Assembly: GCA_041557595.1 (NCBI GenBank)
Contig: JBFFGE010000052.1
Location: forward strand, 1-25,053
DNA length: 25,053 nt
Reading direction: 5' to 3'
From: JAOTYV01 sp041557595
GTDB taxonomy: Bacteria > Pseudomonadota > Alphaproteobacteria > UBA8366
The position numbers and the translations under genes are program-made. This document shows, piece after piece, positions 1-7,955 of this stretch; position 1 is the first letter of the stretch, and every line of letters starts with the position of its first letter. Below the pieces are notes generated by a model, which was not told where the DNA came from, did not search any database, and saw only the letters and a list, made by a program, of their open reading frames with translations.

Positions 1-228
1 CGGACAGTGATAGGCGCGCTGGACACCGTCCATGGCGCGGCGCGTGTCGCGGTAGTCGAAGAGGTCGCCGACGAAAATCTCCGCGCCGGCGGCGCGCAAC
101 GCCTCGGCCCGGGCATCCTGGCGTCGGACGAACGCACGGACGGGAAATCCATGCGCGAGAAGTTCGGTGACAACAGATGCGCCGGTGCGTCCGGCCGCGG
201 CGGTGACGAGGATTTTTGGCTTTACCAT
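1..228 (-). CDS. NmrA-like NAD(P)-binding protein (partial, C-terminus outside window)
   Basis: The first 76 codons of a gene that runs off the left edge. Translation begins MVKPKILVTAAAGRTGASVV, a beta-strand followed by the glycine-rich AAGRTG turn of an atypical short-chain dehydrogenase/NmrA Rossmann fold. A second strand follows (PVRAFVRR, with arginines suited to NADP phosphate), then AEIFVGDLFDYRDTRRAMDGV, where the GD of this family sits. Members include NmrA-type redox sensors and NAD(P)H-dependent quinone or azo reductases. The start at 228 has AAAGGAA about 8 nt upstream. It lies 88 nt downstream of the membrane-protein gene on the same strand and is probably in one operon with it and the MarR repressor. 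The fold call is firm; substrate and exact subfamily cannot be judged from this fragment. Confidence 0.82.
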   Translation of the reverse strand, partial: MVKPKILVTAAAGRTGASVVTELLAHGFPVRAFVRRQDARAEALRAAGAEIFVGDLFDYRDTRRAMDGVQRAYHCP

Positions 229-316
229 TTTGAAGTTCCTTTCATTGATTCATGCAGATTGCGCGTGAATTCAGCGGATACCGCGGAGCAGCGCCCGCGA
301 TGTTCGCCGACGCCGG

Positions 317-994
317 TTAAGCGCTGCGCAGCGATCCGTGGACGGGAGTCCGTGCGGCGCGGCGGAGGTGGCGGACCTTCAGCAGCACGGTCAGGTGCAG
401 GATGATGAAGGCGGGGACGATGAAGCTCGGGAAGAGGTTGAGTGGCCATACATCCATCGGCGCGCTGGTCGCGCCATTGCCGATCAACGCGGTGTAGGCG
501 CCGGCGGTAAGCCCGGCCGTCACGACGGCGCCGACAAAGTCGAGCAGGCCGAGCAGATTGAATGCGATGAAGCTGGTCGATGTCGCGAATTCCGGGTCGC
601 GGCCCAACCGCTTGACGATAAAGAACGCGGAAAGGCCGACCGCGATGTCACCGAGCCCGGCCGCCCAGCCGAACAATGCCGGAAGCACGCCGAAGGCGTA
701 GAGCACGGGGAAAACGAGCCCGACCACCCGCCAGTGCTGGAACAGTGTCAGGGTCCGGATATCCTGCGCCAATACGAAGCGTCGAAAGCCGGGCGCCAGA
801 TTGTAGAACGCCAGAAATAGGGCGACGGGCAGCGCCACCGTGGCGGCGATCGGCGCCAGGAAGCCTTGCTGATCGTTGGTCAGCAGATGGCTCGATCCAA
901 TGAGGTATGCCGTGGCCAGCCAGATAGAAAGAATCCCGCCGAGGGCGGCCTTGCGCGTGGATGTCCATTCGGAATGTTGGTGGTGCGTGGTCAT
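317..994 (-). CDS. Six-helix integral membrane protein, function unknown
   Basis: A 225-residue protein with a hydrophilic, His-rich N-terminus (MTTHHQHSEW) and about six hydrophobic helices, near residues 18-35, 46-64, 89-108, 110-127, 140-165 and 190-212, ending in a basic tail. I do not recognise a named family and see no catalytic motif. The start at 994 was preferred over an in-frame ATG at 1027 because AGGAGG lies at 1001-1006, 6 nt from the ATG, and because the upstream ATG falls in the probable promoter and operator. It sits between a MarR repressor gene and an NmrA-like gene on the same strand, which suggests an inducible stress or small-molecule response unit. That role is inferred only from context. 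Confidence 0.75.
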   Translation of the reverse strand: MTTHHQHSEWTSTRKAALGGILSIWLATAYLIGSSHLLTNDQQGFLAPIAATVALPVALFLAFYNLAPGFRRFVLAQDIRTLTLFQHWRVVGLVFPVLYAFGVLPALFGWAAGLGDIAVGLSAFFIVKRLGRDPEFATSTSFIAFNLLGLLDFVGAVVTAGLTAGAYTALIGNGATSAPMDVWPLNLFPSFIVPAFIILHLTVLLKVRHLRRAARTPVHGSLRSA

Positions 995-1015
995 GTTGAG
1001 TCCTCCTGTCGATGT

Positions 1016-1027
1016 ATGCATATGCAC
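1016..1027. promoter_or_regulatory. Candidate MarR operator 1 (ATGCATATGCAC)
   Basis: This 12-mer contains the perfect palindrome TGCATATGCA. It matches the element upstream of the MarR gene (GTGCATATACAC, 1508-1519) at 10 of 12 positions. It lies just upstream of the Shine-Dalgarno site of the membrane-protein gene and covers its probable -10. A second TGCA-containing stretch (TGCACTTAATTGCA) begins at 1023 and overlaps it. Confidence 0.5.
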
Positions 1028-1049
1028 TTAATTGCACAAAAAATATCAA
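1021..1049 (-). promoter_or_regulatory. Promoter for the membrane-protein gene, -10 inside a TGCA palindrome
   Basis: On the minus strand, TTGATA (1044-1049) and TGCATA (1021-1026) are separated by exactly 17 nt. The -10 is poor but lies within the perfect palindrome TGCATATGCA (1017-1026). The -35 overlaps the stop codon of the upstream MarR gene. The placement suggests that the downstream gene can be transcribed separately under the same repressor. This is a reading of motif matches, not a measured start site. Confidence 0.45.
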
Positions 1050-1504
1050 CCTTGCGCGACGGCTACGGTCGCCGCGAGATCGTCGAGGAACCCGGACCAC
1101 CGGTCCTGTCCCAGGGTTTCGACAAGCCGTGATTGGGCTTCCCGCCACCGGGGCAGGGCGTCGTCGAGTACGCGCTTGCCGTCGTCGGTCAGGCTGATCC
1201 TGCGGACCCGCGCGTCTGCCTCCTGGTAAACCCGGATCAACCCGCGTCCGACCAGGGGCTTGAGGTTACGGGTCAGCGTCGTCCGATCCATCACCAGCGC
1301 TTCGGCCAATTGGGTTAGGGGAAGGTCCGGGCGCCGCGACAAGGTGGCAAGCAGCGTGAACTGCGTCGCCCGCAGCCCGGTCGGCGCCAAGGCGGCGTCA
1401 TAGGCCTGCGTCACGACCCGCGTCGCCTTGCGCAAATTCGCGCAGGTGCAGGCCGCGACATCGGCCGCGTCGCGAGAGGTCTGCCGCGTGTCGTTATTAC
1501 TCAT
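1046..1504 (-). CDS. MarR family winged-helix transcriptional regulator
   Basis: A 152-residue MarR-type repressor. The winged helix-turn-helix covers about residues 50-110: LTQLAEALVMDRTTLTRNLK is the recognition region, followed by LVGRGLI, the wing, and the family's RxxRxISLTDDG segment. The N-terminal region carries Cys-Thr-Cys about 15-20 residues in, just before the dimerisation helix. Two cysteines in this position could sense oxidants or electrophiles, but that is inference. The start at 1504 is preferred to in-frame ATGs at 1519 and 1513 because those lie inside the probable -10 and operator. No Shine-Dalgarno site is visible and the predicted transcription start falls at or next to the ATG, so the mRNA may be leaderless. 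It probably represses itself and the downstream genes. Confidence 0.9.
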   Translation of the reverse strand: MSNNDTRQTSRDAADVAACTCANLRKATRVVTQAYDAALAPTGLRATQFTLLATLSRRPDLPLTQLAEALVMDRTTLTRNLKPLVGRGLIRVYQEADARVRRISLTDDGKRVLDDALPRWREAQSRLVETLGQDRWSGFLDDLAATVAVAQG

Positions 1505-1507
1505 ATA

Positions 1508-1519
1508 GTGCATATACAC
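1508..1519. promoter_or_regulatory. Candidate MarR operator 2 (GTGCATATACAC)
   Basis: An imperfect 12-bp palindrome, with 10 of 12 positions symmetric, directly upstream of the MarR start codon and over its -10. It resembles the site at 1016-1027. A repressor bound here would block its own promoter, which is the usual MarR autoregulation. Confidence 0.55.
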
Positions 1520-1539
1520 CTATATCGGTGCTGCGTCAA
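1511..1539 (-). promoter_or_regulatory. Promoter of the MarR gene; probable leaderless start
   Basis: On the minus strand, TTGACG (1534-1539) and TATATG (1511-1516) are 17 nt apart, close to sigma-70 consensus. Seven nucleotides past the -10 is the ATG at 1504, so the transcript would begin at the start codon. The -10 is buried in the imperfect palindrome GTGCATATACAC. Confidence 0.6.
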
Positions 1540-1640
1540 GCTTGCACACGCGATTTATTTGTAATCGATGGAATAGGGTCCGATCGGAGAACAGATTGTA
1601 TGGTGGGGACGATGTTTTCTCATTCCGACGCAGGTTTGAT

Positions 1641-2105
1641 ATGGAACACACTTCGGAAATGAACCTTCAGGTCGAAGCAACGGCGCGGGCGCTCGCGATC
1701 CAATGCGGCGCGATATCGGTGGCGGAGGTCGTCGCTTGGGCCGACACGGTTATTCTCGATCAGGCCGAGTGCGATCCGAGGCTGTTCGATATTTCGCTGG
1801 CAAAGACCAATGATGCTGTTTTGTCGGCGCTGAATGCGTTCGGTCCGCCCCGGGAGCGGTCGCGCGTCGCCCGGCGGGCATTTCAGCTCTTCCACACATC
1901 GCTTGTCGCCGGGCGGGCGGATTATTCACGGATAGCAAAGGCGCTATACGAAATGGCCGGAGACGATTACCTGCCGCATCCGGGACAAAGGTCACCGATG
2001 TGGGCATTTTGGGACACGTACGACCTCGCGGTCGACGGCATTGCGGGTGAAGTCGAAGAGGTCAAATCGGACCTGCTTTCCTATCTCCACGCCAACATGG
2101 AATAG
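1641..2105 (+). CDS. Hypothetical protein, small acidic, alpha-helical
   Basis: A 154-residue protein starting MEHTSEMNLQVEATARA. It is rich in Asp, Glu and Ala, looks wholly helical, and has no signal peptide or membrane segment. Visible landmarks are VAEVVAWADTVI near residue 30, a DISLAKTNDAVLSALN stretch, and a Trp/Tyr-rich segment (PMWAFWDTYDLAVDGIAGEV) near the C-terminus. I do not recognise the family. The overall pattern loosely recalls small soluble immunity-type proteins, but no toxin partner is adjacent. The start is uncertain. A longer in-frame reading begins at a TTG at 1542 and a shorter one at 1659, and none has a convincing Shine-Dalgarno site. It stands alone, divergent from the MarR gene. 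Confidence 0.6.
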   Translation: MEHTSEMNLQVEATARALAIQCGAISVAEVVAWADTVILDQAECDPRLFDISLAKTNDAVLSALNAFGPPRERSRVARRAFQLFHTSLVAGRADYSRIAKALYEMAGDDYLPHPGQRSPMWAFWDTYDLAVDGIAGEVEEVKSDLLSYLHANME

Positions 2106-2170
2106 CCGTCCCGCCTTTCCCTCCCGCGCATGAATGTGCTGCAATGCCGGAAAACAGGGGAGGCGAGCCG

Positions 2171-2956
2171 ATGCCGACGGTGGAAAACCACGGTGCGAGT
2201 ATTTACTACGAGGTGCATGGCACGGAAGGGCCGGCCATCGCATTCGCCCATGGCCGGGGCGGCAACGGCGCGAGCTGGTGGCAGCAGGTGCCGTATTTCG
2301 CCGGGCGTTACCGGGTCGTCGTGTTCGATCATCGGGGCTTCGGCCGTTCGATCTGCGTGCCCGGCGGGTTCGACCCAAAATATTTCGCCGCCGATCTGGC
2401 CGCCGTGCTCGACGATGCGGGCATCGGCTCGGCGTCGCTGGTGTGTCAGTCGATGGGCGGCGTGACGGGCATGGGATTCGCGCTCGCGCATCCCGACCGC
2501 ACCGATTGCCTGGTGCTCGCCTGCACGTCCGGCGGCATCGTAACCGATGCGCTCGCCGACTGGCGCAAGTCGCGCGGCTCGCTGCTGGAGAACACCGGGT
2601 TCGCGGCGGCGCTGGCGCCCGACTACGGCGAACGCGAACCGGTGATGGCGCATCTGTACGGGCAGATTCGGTCGTTCAACACCGGCGAGGGCCCGGCGGC
2701 GCGGGCGCGGAGCCGGGGCTCGGCCTCGGAGAACGATCCGGCGAAGCTCGCCGGTTATTCGACGCCCACCCTGATCGTCACTGGGGAGACCGACCAGCTC
2801 TTTCCGCCGCCGCTGCTGCATGAGGTCGCCACCCTGATTCCCGGATGCGAGGTGGCGGACATACCGGTAGTCGGCCATTCGGCCTATTTCGAGGATGCCG
2901 CCGGCTTCAACCGGATCGTCGGCGCCTTCCTCGACCGCCACGCGGGTTCCGGCTGA
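2171..2956 (+). CDS. Alpha/beta-fold hydrolase
   Basis: A 261-residue alpha/beta hydrolase. The catalytic triad reads Ser94 in the nucleophile elbow CQSMGG, Asp208 in VTGETDQLFP, and His236 in VVGHSAYF. The oxyanion-hole region is AFAHGRGGNG (residues 24-33) and the usual DHRGFGRS follows strand 4. The elbow has Cys instead of Gly at its first position (C-x-S-x-G), which is a mild departure. GGGGAGG (2157-2163), 7 nt upstream, supports the start at 2171 over the in-frame ATG at 2144. Its stop overlaps the amidase start (TGATG), so the two are translationally coupled and probably act on related substrates. Substrate unknown; esters, lactones or C-C bonds are all possible in this fold. Confidence 0.9.
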   Translation: MPTVENHGASIYYEVHGTEGPAIAFAHGRGGNGASWWQQVPYFAGRYRVVVFDHRGFGRSICVPGGFDPKYFAADLAAVLDDAGIGSASLVCQSMGGVTGMGFALAHPDRTDCLVLACTSGGIVTDALADWRKSRGSLLENTGFAAALAPDYGEREPVMAHLYGQIRSFNTGEGPAARARSRGSASENDPAKLAGYSTPTLIVTGETDQLFPPPLLHEVATLIPGCEVADIPVVGHSAYFEDAAGFNRIVGAFLDRHAGSG

Positions 2957-4134
2957 TGGCCGACCCGTCGAACGGCTTCTGTCCCTATATCGACATCCGG
3001 ATCGCCGGTGCCGCATCGGGGCCCTTGTCCGGCCTGACCTTCGCTGCCAAGGATTTGTACGATATCGCGGGTCAGGTTACCGGCGGCAGCAACCCGGACT
3101 GGCTGGCGACCCATTCGCCGGCAAAAAAGCATGCCTGGGCGGTCGAGACCCTGCTTGCCGCCGGGGCGACGCTGACCGGCAAGACGATCACCGACGAATT
3201 GTCGCTCGGCATTCTGGGCGAGAACGCCCATTACGGCACGCCGGAAAACCCGCGCGCGCCGGGCCGAATCCCCGGCGGCTCGTCGAGCGGTTCGGTCTCG
3301 GCCGTGGCCGGTGGCCATGTCGACTTCGCGCTCGGCAGCGATACCGGCGGGTCGGTGCGAATCCCCGCGGGATTTTGCGGATTGTACGGGATGCGGACGA
3401 CGCATGGCCGGATTCCGCTGGACGGCATGCTGCAACAGGCGCCGAGCTACGATACGGTCGGCTGGTTCGCGCGCGATGCCGACCTGTTCGCCGAGGTGAG
3501 CGCGGTCATGCTGCAGGGCGAGATCCCGGCGGTGCCGCCGGCGCGCATGATCATTGCGGCGGATGCTTTCGAAGTGGCCGACGCGGCGGTGCAGGACGCC
3601 TTGGCGCCGGTCGTCGACACCATCGCCGCGGCGATCGGCGACTCCGCGACCGAGCGGGTCTGCCCGACCGGGCTCGACGCCTGGAAGGCGCAGCAGGCGG
3701 TGCTGCAGGGGCGCGAAGCCTGGGAAAGCTTTGCCGACTGGATCGACCGCACAAATCCGCGCTTCGCCTACGACGTGGCGCGCAATCTGGCGCAGCGGGC
3801 GGCGATCACCGATGCGGACGTCGCGGCGGCGCAGCCGGTCCGCGCCGCGCTGATCGAGCGCATCGACGCGTTGACCCGTGACGGCGGGGTGATCTGCATG
3901 CCGACGGCGCCGTTTCCCGCGCCGCCGGCCGGCCGGCGTCTATCGAATTCCGGACCGGACCGGGATCGCATCCGCCAGCTGACCTGCATCGCCAGCGCCA
4001 GCGGCGCGCCGCAGATCAATTTGCCCCTGGCGACGGTCGATGGTTTCCCGGTCGGCCTTTCGCTGCTCGGTGCGCCCGGCTCGGACGAAACGCTCGCCGG
4101 CTTCGCCCGGCTTCTCGCATCCGCGAGTCGCTAG
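2956..4134 (+). CDS. Amidase (amidase-signature family)
   Basis: A 392-residue amidase-signature enzyme that hydrolyses a C-N bond. The Ser-cisSer-Lys triad is visible: Lys32 in FAAKDLYD, cis-Ser109 in PGGSSSGS, and the nucleophile Ser133 in GSDTGGSVRIPA. The spacing of 24 between the two serines is the family norm. The protein is short for the family (often 450-500 residues), like plant AMI1-type indole-acetamide hydrolases, and has no C-terminal extension as in allophanate hydrolase. The ATG at 2956 overlaps the hydrolase stop. An in-frame upstream ATG at 2845 lies inside the hydrolase gene and is not used. The substrate cannot be read from the sequence. Confidence 0.93.
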   Translation: MADPSNGFCPYIDIRIAGAASGPLSGLTFAAKDLYDIAGQVTGGSNPDWLATHSPAKKHAWAVETLLAAGATLTGKTITDELSLGILGENAHYGTPENPRAPGRIPGGSSSGSVSAVAGGHVDFALGSDTGGSVRIPAGFCGLYGMRTTHGRIPLDGMLQQAPSYDTVGWFARDADLFAEVSAVMLQGEIPAVPPARMIIAADAFEVADAAVQDALAPVVDTIAAAIGDSATERVCPTGLDAWKAQQAVLQGREAWESFADWIDRTNPRFAYDVARNLAQRAAITDADVAAAQPVRAALIERIDALTRDGGVICMPTAPFPAPPAGRRLSNSGPDRDRIRQLTCIASASGAPQINLPLATVDGFPVGLSLLGAPGSDETLAGFARLLASASR

Positions 4135-4162
4135 CGGAGACGCGGACGCGCAATCCGCAAAC

Positions 4163-4546
4163 CTACAAGACGCAGACGACTTCGAGCTGGATCAGCACGC
4201 CGCCGTCGAACTGGGACTTCACCGCGTGGCGGGCGGGCCGGTCGTCTTCGTCGGGGAACAGGGCGAGCCATTCCCGGTTCACCGCGTCGCGGTCCGAAGT
4301 GTCGGCCATAAAGACGGTGAGCTTACCGACATCGCCGAGCGTCGCGCCCGCGCCCTCGACCAGCGTCTTCATATTGGCGAAGGCGTTGCAGGTCTGCGCA
4401 TCCAGTGTATCGGGCAGCGTTTCCGTTGCCGCATCGAAGCCGGTGATGGCGCCGGAGAAAATCATGTTGCCGATGCGGGTGCAGTGAGAAATCGGATTCT
4501 TGTGCTTGATCAGTCCCGGAATATGCATCGATTGGCGTTTCGCCAT
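4163..4546 (-). CDS. RidA family protein (YjgF/YER057c/UK114)
   Basis: A 127-residue RidA-fold protein. These are usually trimeric enamine/imine deaminases or have related roles in catabolic operons. Family landmarks are the YxxGNMIFSGAITG-like strand near residues 25-35, the QTCNAFANMKTLVEGAGATLGDVGKLTVFM core, and the PARHAV segment, whose Arg matches the substrate-carboxylate Arg of RidA. The ATG at 4546 has AGGAGGG (4555-4561) 8 nt upstream. It is convergent with the amidase gene, only 28 nt away, and divergent from trmJ. RidA paralogs often accompany amidohydrolases, so a link with the hydrolase-amidase pair is plausible, but the opposite strand means separate transcription. Confidence 0.9.
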   Translation of the reverse strand: MAKRQSMHIPGLIKHKNPISHCTRIGNMIFSGAITGFDAATETLPDTLDAQTCNAFANMKTLVEGAGATLGDVGKLTVFMADTSDRDAVNREWLALFPDEDDRPARHAVKSQFDGGVLIQLEVVCVL

Positions 4547-4678
4547 GGTCGGCTCCCTCCTGTTGGCAAATGTGTCGTACGTGTCGCGCTCATCCTGCCG
4601 ATCAGGACCGGCGCTGGCAATTCGCGGGACCGCGTCGAGGTGATGGCGCGCGCGCCGGGCTCCGGCTAAAACAGGCGC

Positions 4679-5452
4679 ATGGCAGGAACGGATAGCAGCA
4701 GAGAGGGCGTGACCGGCGGGCCCGTGGTGGTGCTGGTCAAGCCGCAGTTGGGTGAGAATATCGGCTTTGCCGCGCGCGCCATGCTGAATTGCGGGCTGAC
4801 CGAGCTGCGGCTGGTGCAGCCGCGCGACGGCTGGCCGAACGCGCGCGCGCGGGCCGCGGCGGCGGGCGCGGACAGCGTCATCGACGGTGCGCAGGTGTTC
4901 GAGCGGACGGCGGATGCACTCGGCGACCTGTCCCGGGTGTTCGCCGCGACCGCGCGCCACCGCGACATGATCATGCCGGTCATGACGCCGCGCCGCGCGG
5001 CGGAGGAATTGCGCCTGGAAACGACGGCGGGGCTGCGCTGCGGCCTGATGTTCGGCCCGGAACGGTCCGGGCTCGAGAATGACGATGTCTCGCTCGCCGA
5101 TACGGTCGTGCAGGTGCCGCTCAACCCTGCGTTCAGCTCGCTCAGCCTGCCGCAGGCCGTGATGGTGCTGGCCTATGAATGGTTCCAGGCGGGCGACGGC
5201 ACGCCGCCGGAAGAACTGGTGATGGGCCGGACGGAACCGGCCGGCAAGGCGGAATTGCTGAATTTCCTGGGCCGGCTGGAATCGGCGCTCGAAGAGAGCG
5301 GGTTCCTGCAGGTCGCCGAGAAGCGCCCCGGCATGATGCGCAATATCCGGAACATCTTCCAGCGGGCCCGGCTGACCGACCAGGAAGTGCGGGCCCTGCA
5401 CGGCGTCGTCAGCGCCTTGGCCTGCCGTCCGCACGATCCGAAAGGGAAGTAG
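4679..5452 (+). CDS. trmJ: tRNA (cytidine/uridine-2'-O-)-methyltransferase TrmJ
   Basis: A 257-residue SPOUT (TrmH/SpoU class) methyltransferase. It would transfer a methyl group from SAM to the ribose of tRNA position 32. The three SpoU motifs are in order: NIGFAARAMLNCG (residues about 27-39), LMFGPERSGLEND (about 123-135) and VPLNPAFSSLSLPQAV (about 147-162), which forms the trefoil-knot SAM site. A TrmJ-type C-terminal extension follows, with the LxFLxxLexaLeesGFL and mRNIRNIFQRA pattern typical of TrmJ rather than TrmH or TrmL. It lies directly upstream of rpsD, but rpsD has its own promoter. Alternative: a closely related TrmH-family enzyme of other specificity. Confidence 0.92.
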   Translation: MAGTDSSREGVTGGPVVVLVKPQLGENIGFAARAMLNCGLTELRLVQPRDGWPNARARAAAAGADSVIDGAQVFERTADALGDLSRVFAATARHRDMIMPVMTPRRAAEELRLETTAGLRCGLMFGPERSGLENDDVSLADTVVQVPLNPAFSSLSLPQAVMVLAYEWFQAGDGTPPEELVMGRTEPAGKAELLNFLGRLESALEESGFLQVAEKRPGMMRNIRNIFQRARLTDQEVRALHGVVSALACRPHDPKGK

Positions 5453-5505
5453 CGGCGGCGGTCCGGTTTTCCCGCGTTTCCGGCGGCAAACGCTGCATGC
5501 GGGGT

Positions 5506-5533
5506 TTGACAAGGCGGGCGGAATCCCTATAGT
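5506..5533 (+). promoter_or_regulatory. Strong sigma-70-type promoter of rpsD
   Basis: A perfect -35 TTGACA (5506-5511) and -10 TATAGT (5528-5533) with a 16-nt spacer. Transcription would start near 5540 and leave a leader of about 105 nt before the rpsD ATG. Confidence 0.8.
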
Positions 5534-5539
5534 CCGCGC

Positions 5540-5644
5540 ACCTTATCCGGTAACGCGGGTCGTATTACGGCCCCGCCATGCGCCCAATGGGACGCAGGGC
5601 TGACTGGATCCACAAGAACACCGGTAAAAACAGGGTGTTATGCC
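5540..5644 (+). promoter_or_regulatory. Long, structured 5' leader of rpsD
   Basis: Between the predicted start site and rpsD are two hairpins. One is at 5557-5573 (GGGTCGT, loop ATT, ACGGCCC, with one G-T pair). The other is at 5580-5595 (GCGCCC and GGGACGC with one bulged A). S4 is an autoregulating r-protein in other bacteria, so an S4-responsive leader is possible. I see no proof, and the two hairpins may be unrelated to control. Confidence 0.35.
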
Positions 5645-6259
5645 ATGAGCAAAAGACTTAAATCCAAGTACAAGATCAACCGCCGTCTCGGCGTCAATTT
5701 GTGGGGACGGCCCCGCAGCCCCATCAACAAGCGTGATTATGCGCCCGGCCAGCATGGCCAGCGCCGCCGCAAGCCGTCCGATTTCGGCACGCAGTTGGCG
5801 GCCAAGCAGAAGCTCAAGGGCTATTACGGCAATATCGGCGAGAAGCAATTCCGCAAATATTACAAGCTGGCCGATCAGCGCAAGGGCGATACGGGCGAAA
5901 ACCTGATCGAGTCGCTCGAACGCCGCCTCGACGCGGTGGTCTATCGGGCGAAGTTCGTGCCGACGGTCTTTTCCGCGCGCCAGTTCGTCAACCATGGTCA
6001 CATCCGGGTCAATGGCCGGCGCGTCAACATCCCGTCGTGTCAGGTCAAGGATGGCGATGTGGTGGAAGTCCGGGAAAAGAGCCGGCAAATCCCGATGGTT
6101 CTCGACGCCATCGTATCGGTGGAGCGGGACGTGCCCGACTACGTCTCGGTCGATACCAACAAGATGACGGCGACCTTCGTGCGCGGACCGAAATTCGAGG
6201 ACGTGCCCTATCCGGTCCAGATGGAACCGAACCTGGTCATCGAATTCTATTCACGCTGA
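5645..6259 (+). CDS. rpsD: 30S ribosomal protein S4
   Basis: A 204-residue S4, a primary 16S rRNA-binding protein that nucleates small-subunit assembly. It has the conserved N-terminal domain (SKRLKSKYKINRRLGVNLWG, then GQHGQRRRKPSDFGTQLAAKQKLKGYYGNI) and the S4 RNA-binding domain beginning near residue 94 (RLDAVVYRAKFVPTVFSARQFVNHGHIRVNGRRVNIPS). Length matches the family and no zinc-binding cysteines are present. It follows trmJ and is expressed from its own strong promoter. The region before the ATG has only a weak Shine-Dalgarno match, but the start is fixed by the conserved N-terminus. Confidence 0.98.
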   Translation: MSKRLKSKYKINRRLGVNLWGRPRSPINKRDYAPGQHGQRRRKPSDFGTQLAAKQKLKGYYGNIGEKQFRKYYKLADQRKGDTGENLIESLERRLDAVVYRAKFVPTVFSARQFVNHGHIRVNGRRVNIPSCQVKDGDVVEVREKSRQIPMVLDAIVSVERDVPDYVSVDTNKMTATFVRGPKFEDVPYPVQMEPNLVIEFYSR

Positions 6260-6282
6260 GCAACGGATTTCTCCGATATTGA

Positions 6283-6305
6283 CGCCAGGTACGGTTTACC
6301 TGGCG
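6283..6305 (+). terminator. Hairpin after rpsD (no U-tract)
   Basis: A perfect 9-bp stem, CGCCAGGTA and TACCTGGCG with a 5-nt loop, begins 24 nt after the rpsD stop. No T-run follows, so it would be a non-canonical terminator or an mRNA 3'-end stabiliser. Confidence 0.45.
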
Positions 6306-6365
6306 CCTATCGGCGCGTATTGACTCTCCCCGACGTTTTACACAACCGGAGAGGGGGATCGCGCG

Positions 6366-7406
<1,041 letters not shown>

Positions 7407-7499
7407 CGTCTGATCGTCCTGCCCTCGCTTGTATCCCGGCTTTGCCGCTTGTCCGGGGCGACGCGATTGGGTCTCTTAATCAATAGTCGCGCATGGAAA

Positions 7500-7534
7500 C
7501 GCCCCCATCCGGTTTCAGGCTCCGGATGGGGGCG
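7500..7534. terminator. Strong hairpin terminator between convergent genes
   Basis: A perfect 13-bp GC-rich stem, CGCCCCCATCCGG and CCGGATGGGGGCG with a 9-nt loop, lies 93 nt past the LLM gene and 38 nt past the grxD stop. The plus strand continues TTCTATAT and the minus strand TTTCC. Both are short U-rich tails, so it probably serves both genes. Confidence 0.8.
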
Positions 7535-7572
7535 TTCTATATCTGACCGGGCAACGGCCCGGCGGGCGCCGA

Positions 7573-7911
7573 CTACGCGCTTTGGGTGGCAACGCCCTTT
7601 TCCGCGATCAACTGCTGCAGTTCACCGGTTTCGTACATTTCGCGGACGATGTCGCAGCCGCCAACGAATTCGCCTTTGACGTAAAGCTGGGGGATCGTCG
7701 GCCAATTGCTGAAGGCCTTGATGCCCTCGCGCAGGCCCGGGTCTTCGAGCACATCGATGCCTTTGAATTTGGTGCCGATTTCGCTGAGCACCTGGACCAC
7801 CGCCGCGGAGAAGCCGCATTGCGGGAAGACCGGGTTGCCCTTCATGAAGAGAACGACGTCATTCGCGTCGATTTCTTCCTGGATGCGTTTGGAAGCGGTG
7901 TTATCCGTCAT
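7573..7911 (-). CDS. grxD: Grx4-family monothiol glutaredoxin
   Basis: A 112-residue monothiol glutaredoxin with the signature CGFS active site (Cys32), preceded by VVLFMKGNPVFPQ and followed by the family's NWPTIPQLYVKGEFVGGCDIV glutathione-binding stretch. Grx4 proteins bind a bridging [2Fe-2S] cluster with glutathione and work with BolA proteins in cluster trafficking and iron sensing. It is the last gene of the purC-to-grxD cluster, 44 nt after bolA, which matches the known pairing. The length is standard. Confidence 0.97.
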   Translation of the reverse strand: MTDNTASKRIQEEIDANDVVLFMKGNPVFPQCGFSAAVVQVLSEIGTKFKGIDVLEDPGLREGIKAFSNWPTIPQLYVKGEFVGGCDIVREMYETGELQQLIAEKGVATQSA

Positions 7912-7955
7912 GATGTCGTCCTTTGTTTCGGGTGTTGTTCCCCAGCCGGGGGAGT

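Noticed and set aside
5474..5493. GCGTTT/AAACGC stem after trmJ
   Set aside because: Only six pairs, an 8-nt loop and no U-tract. It is too weak to name as a terminator.
4547..5512. The extended minus-strand frame upstream of RidA, suggesting a fusion protein
   Set aside because: It is antisense to trmJ, and RidA has its own strong Shine-Dalgarno site at 4555-4561 and a family-matching start.
5578..5661. A 27-codon upstream open frame overlapping the rpsD start, a possible leader peptide
   Set aside because: No Shine-Dalgarno site, no regulatory codon run, and its start falls next to a hairpin stem. Chance is the simplest reading.
7938..7952. Hairpin in the bolA-grxD gap (CCCC and GGGG stems)
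   Set aside because: Only 4-5 pairs and no U-tract, so it is too weak to call a terminator. The genes are likely co-transcribed.
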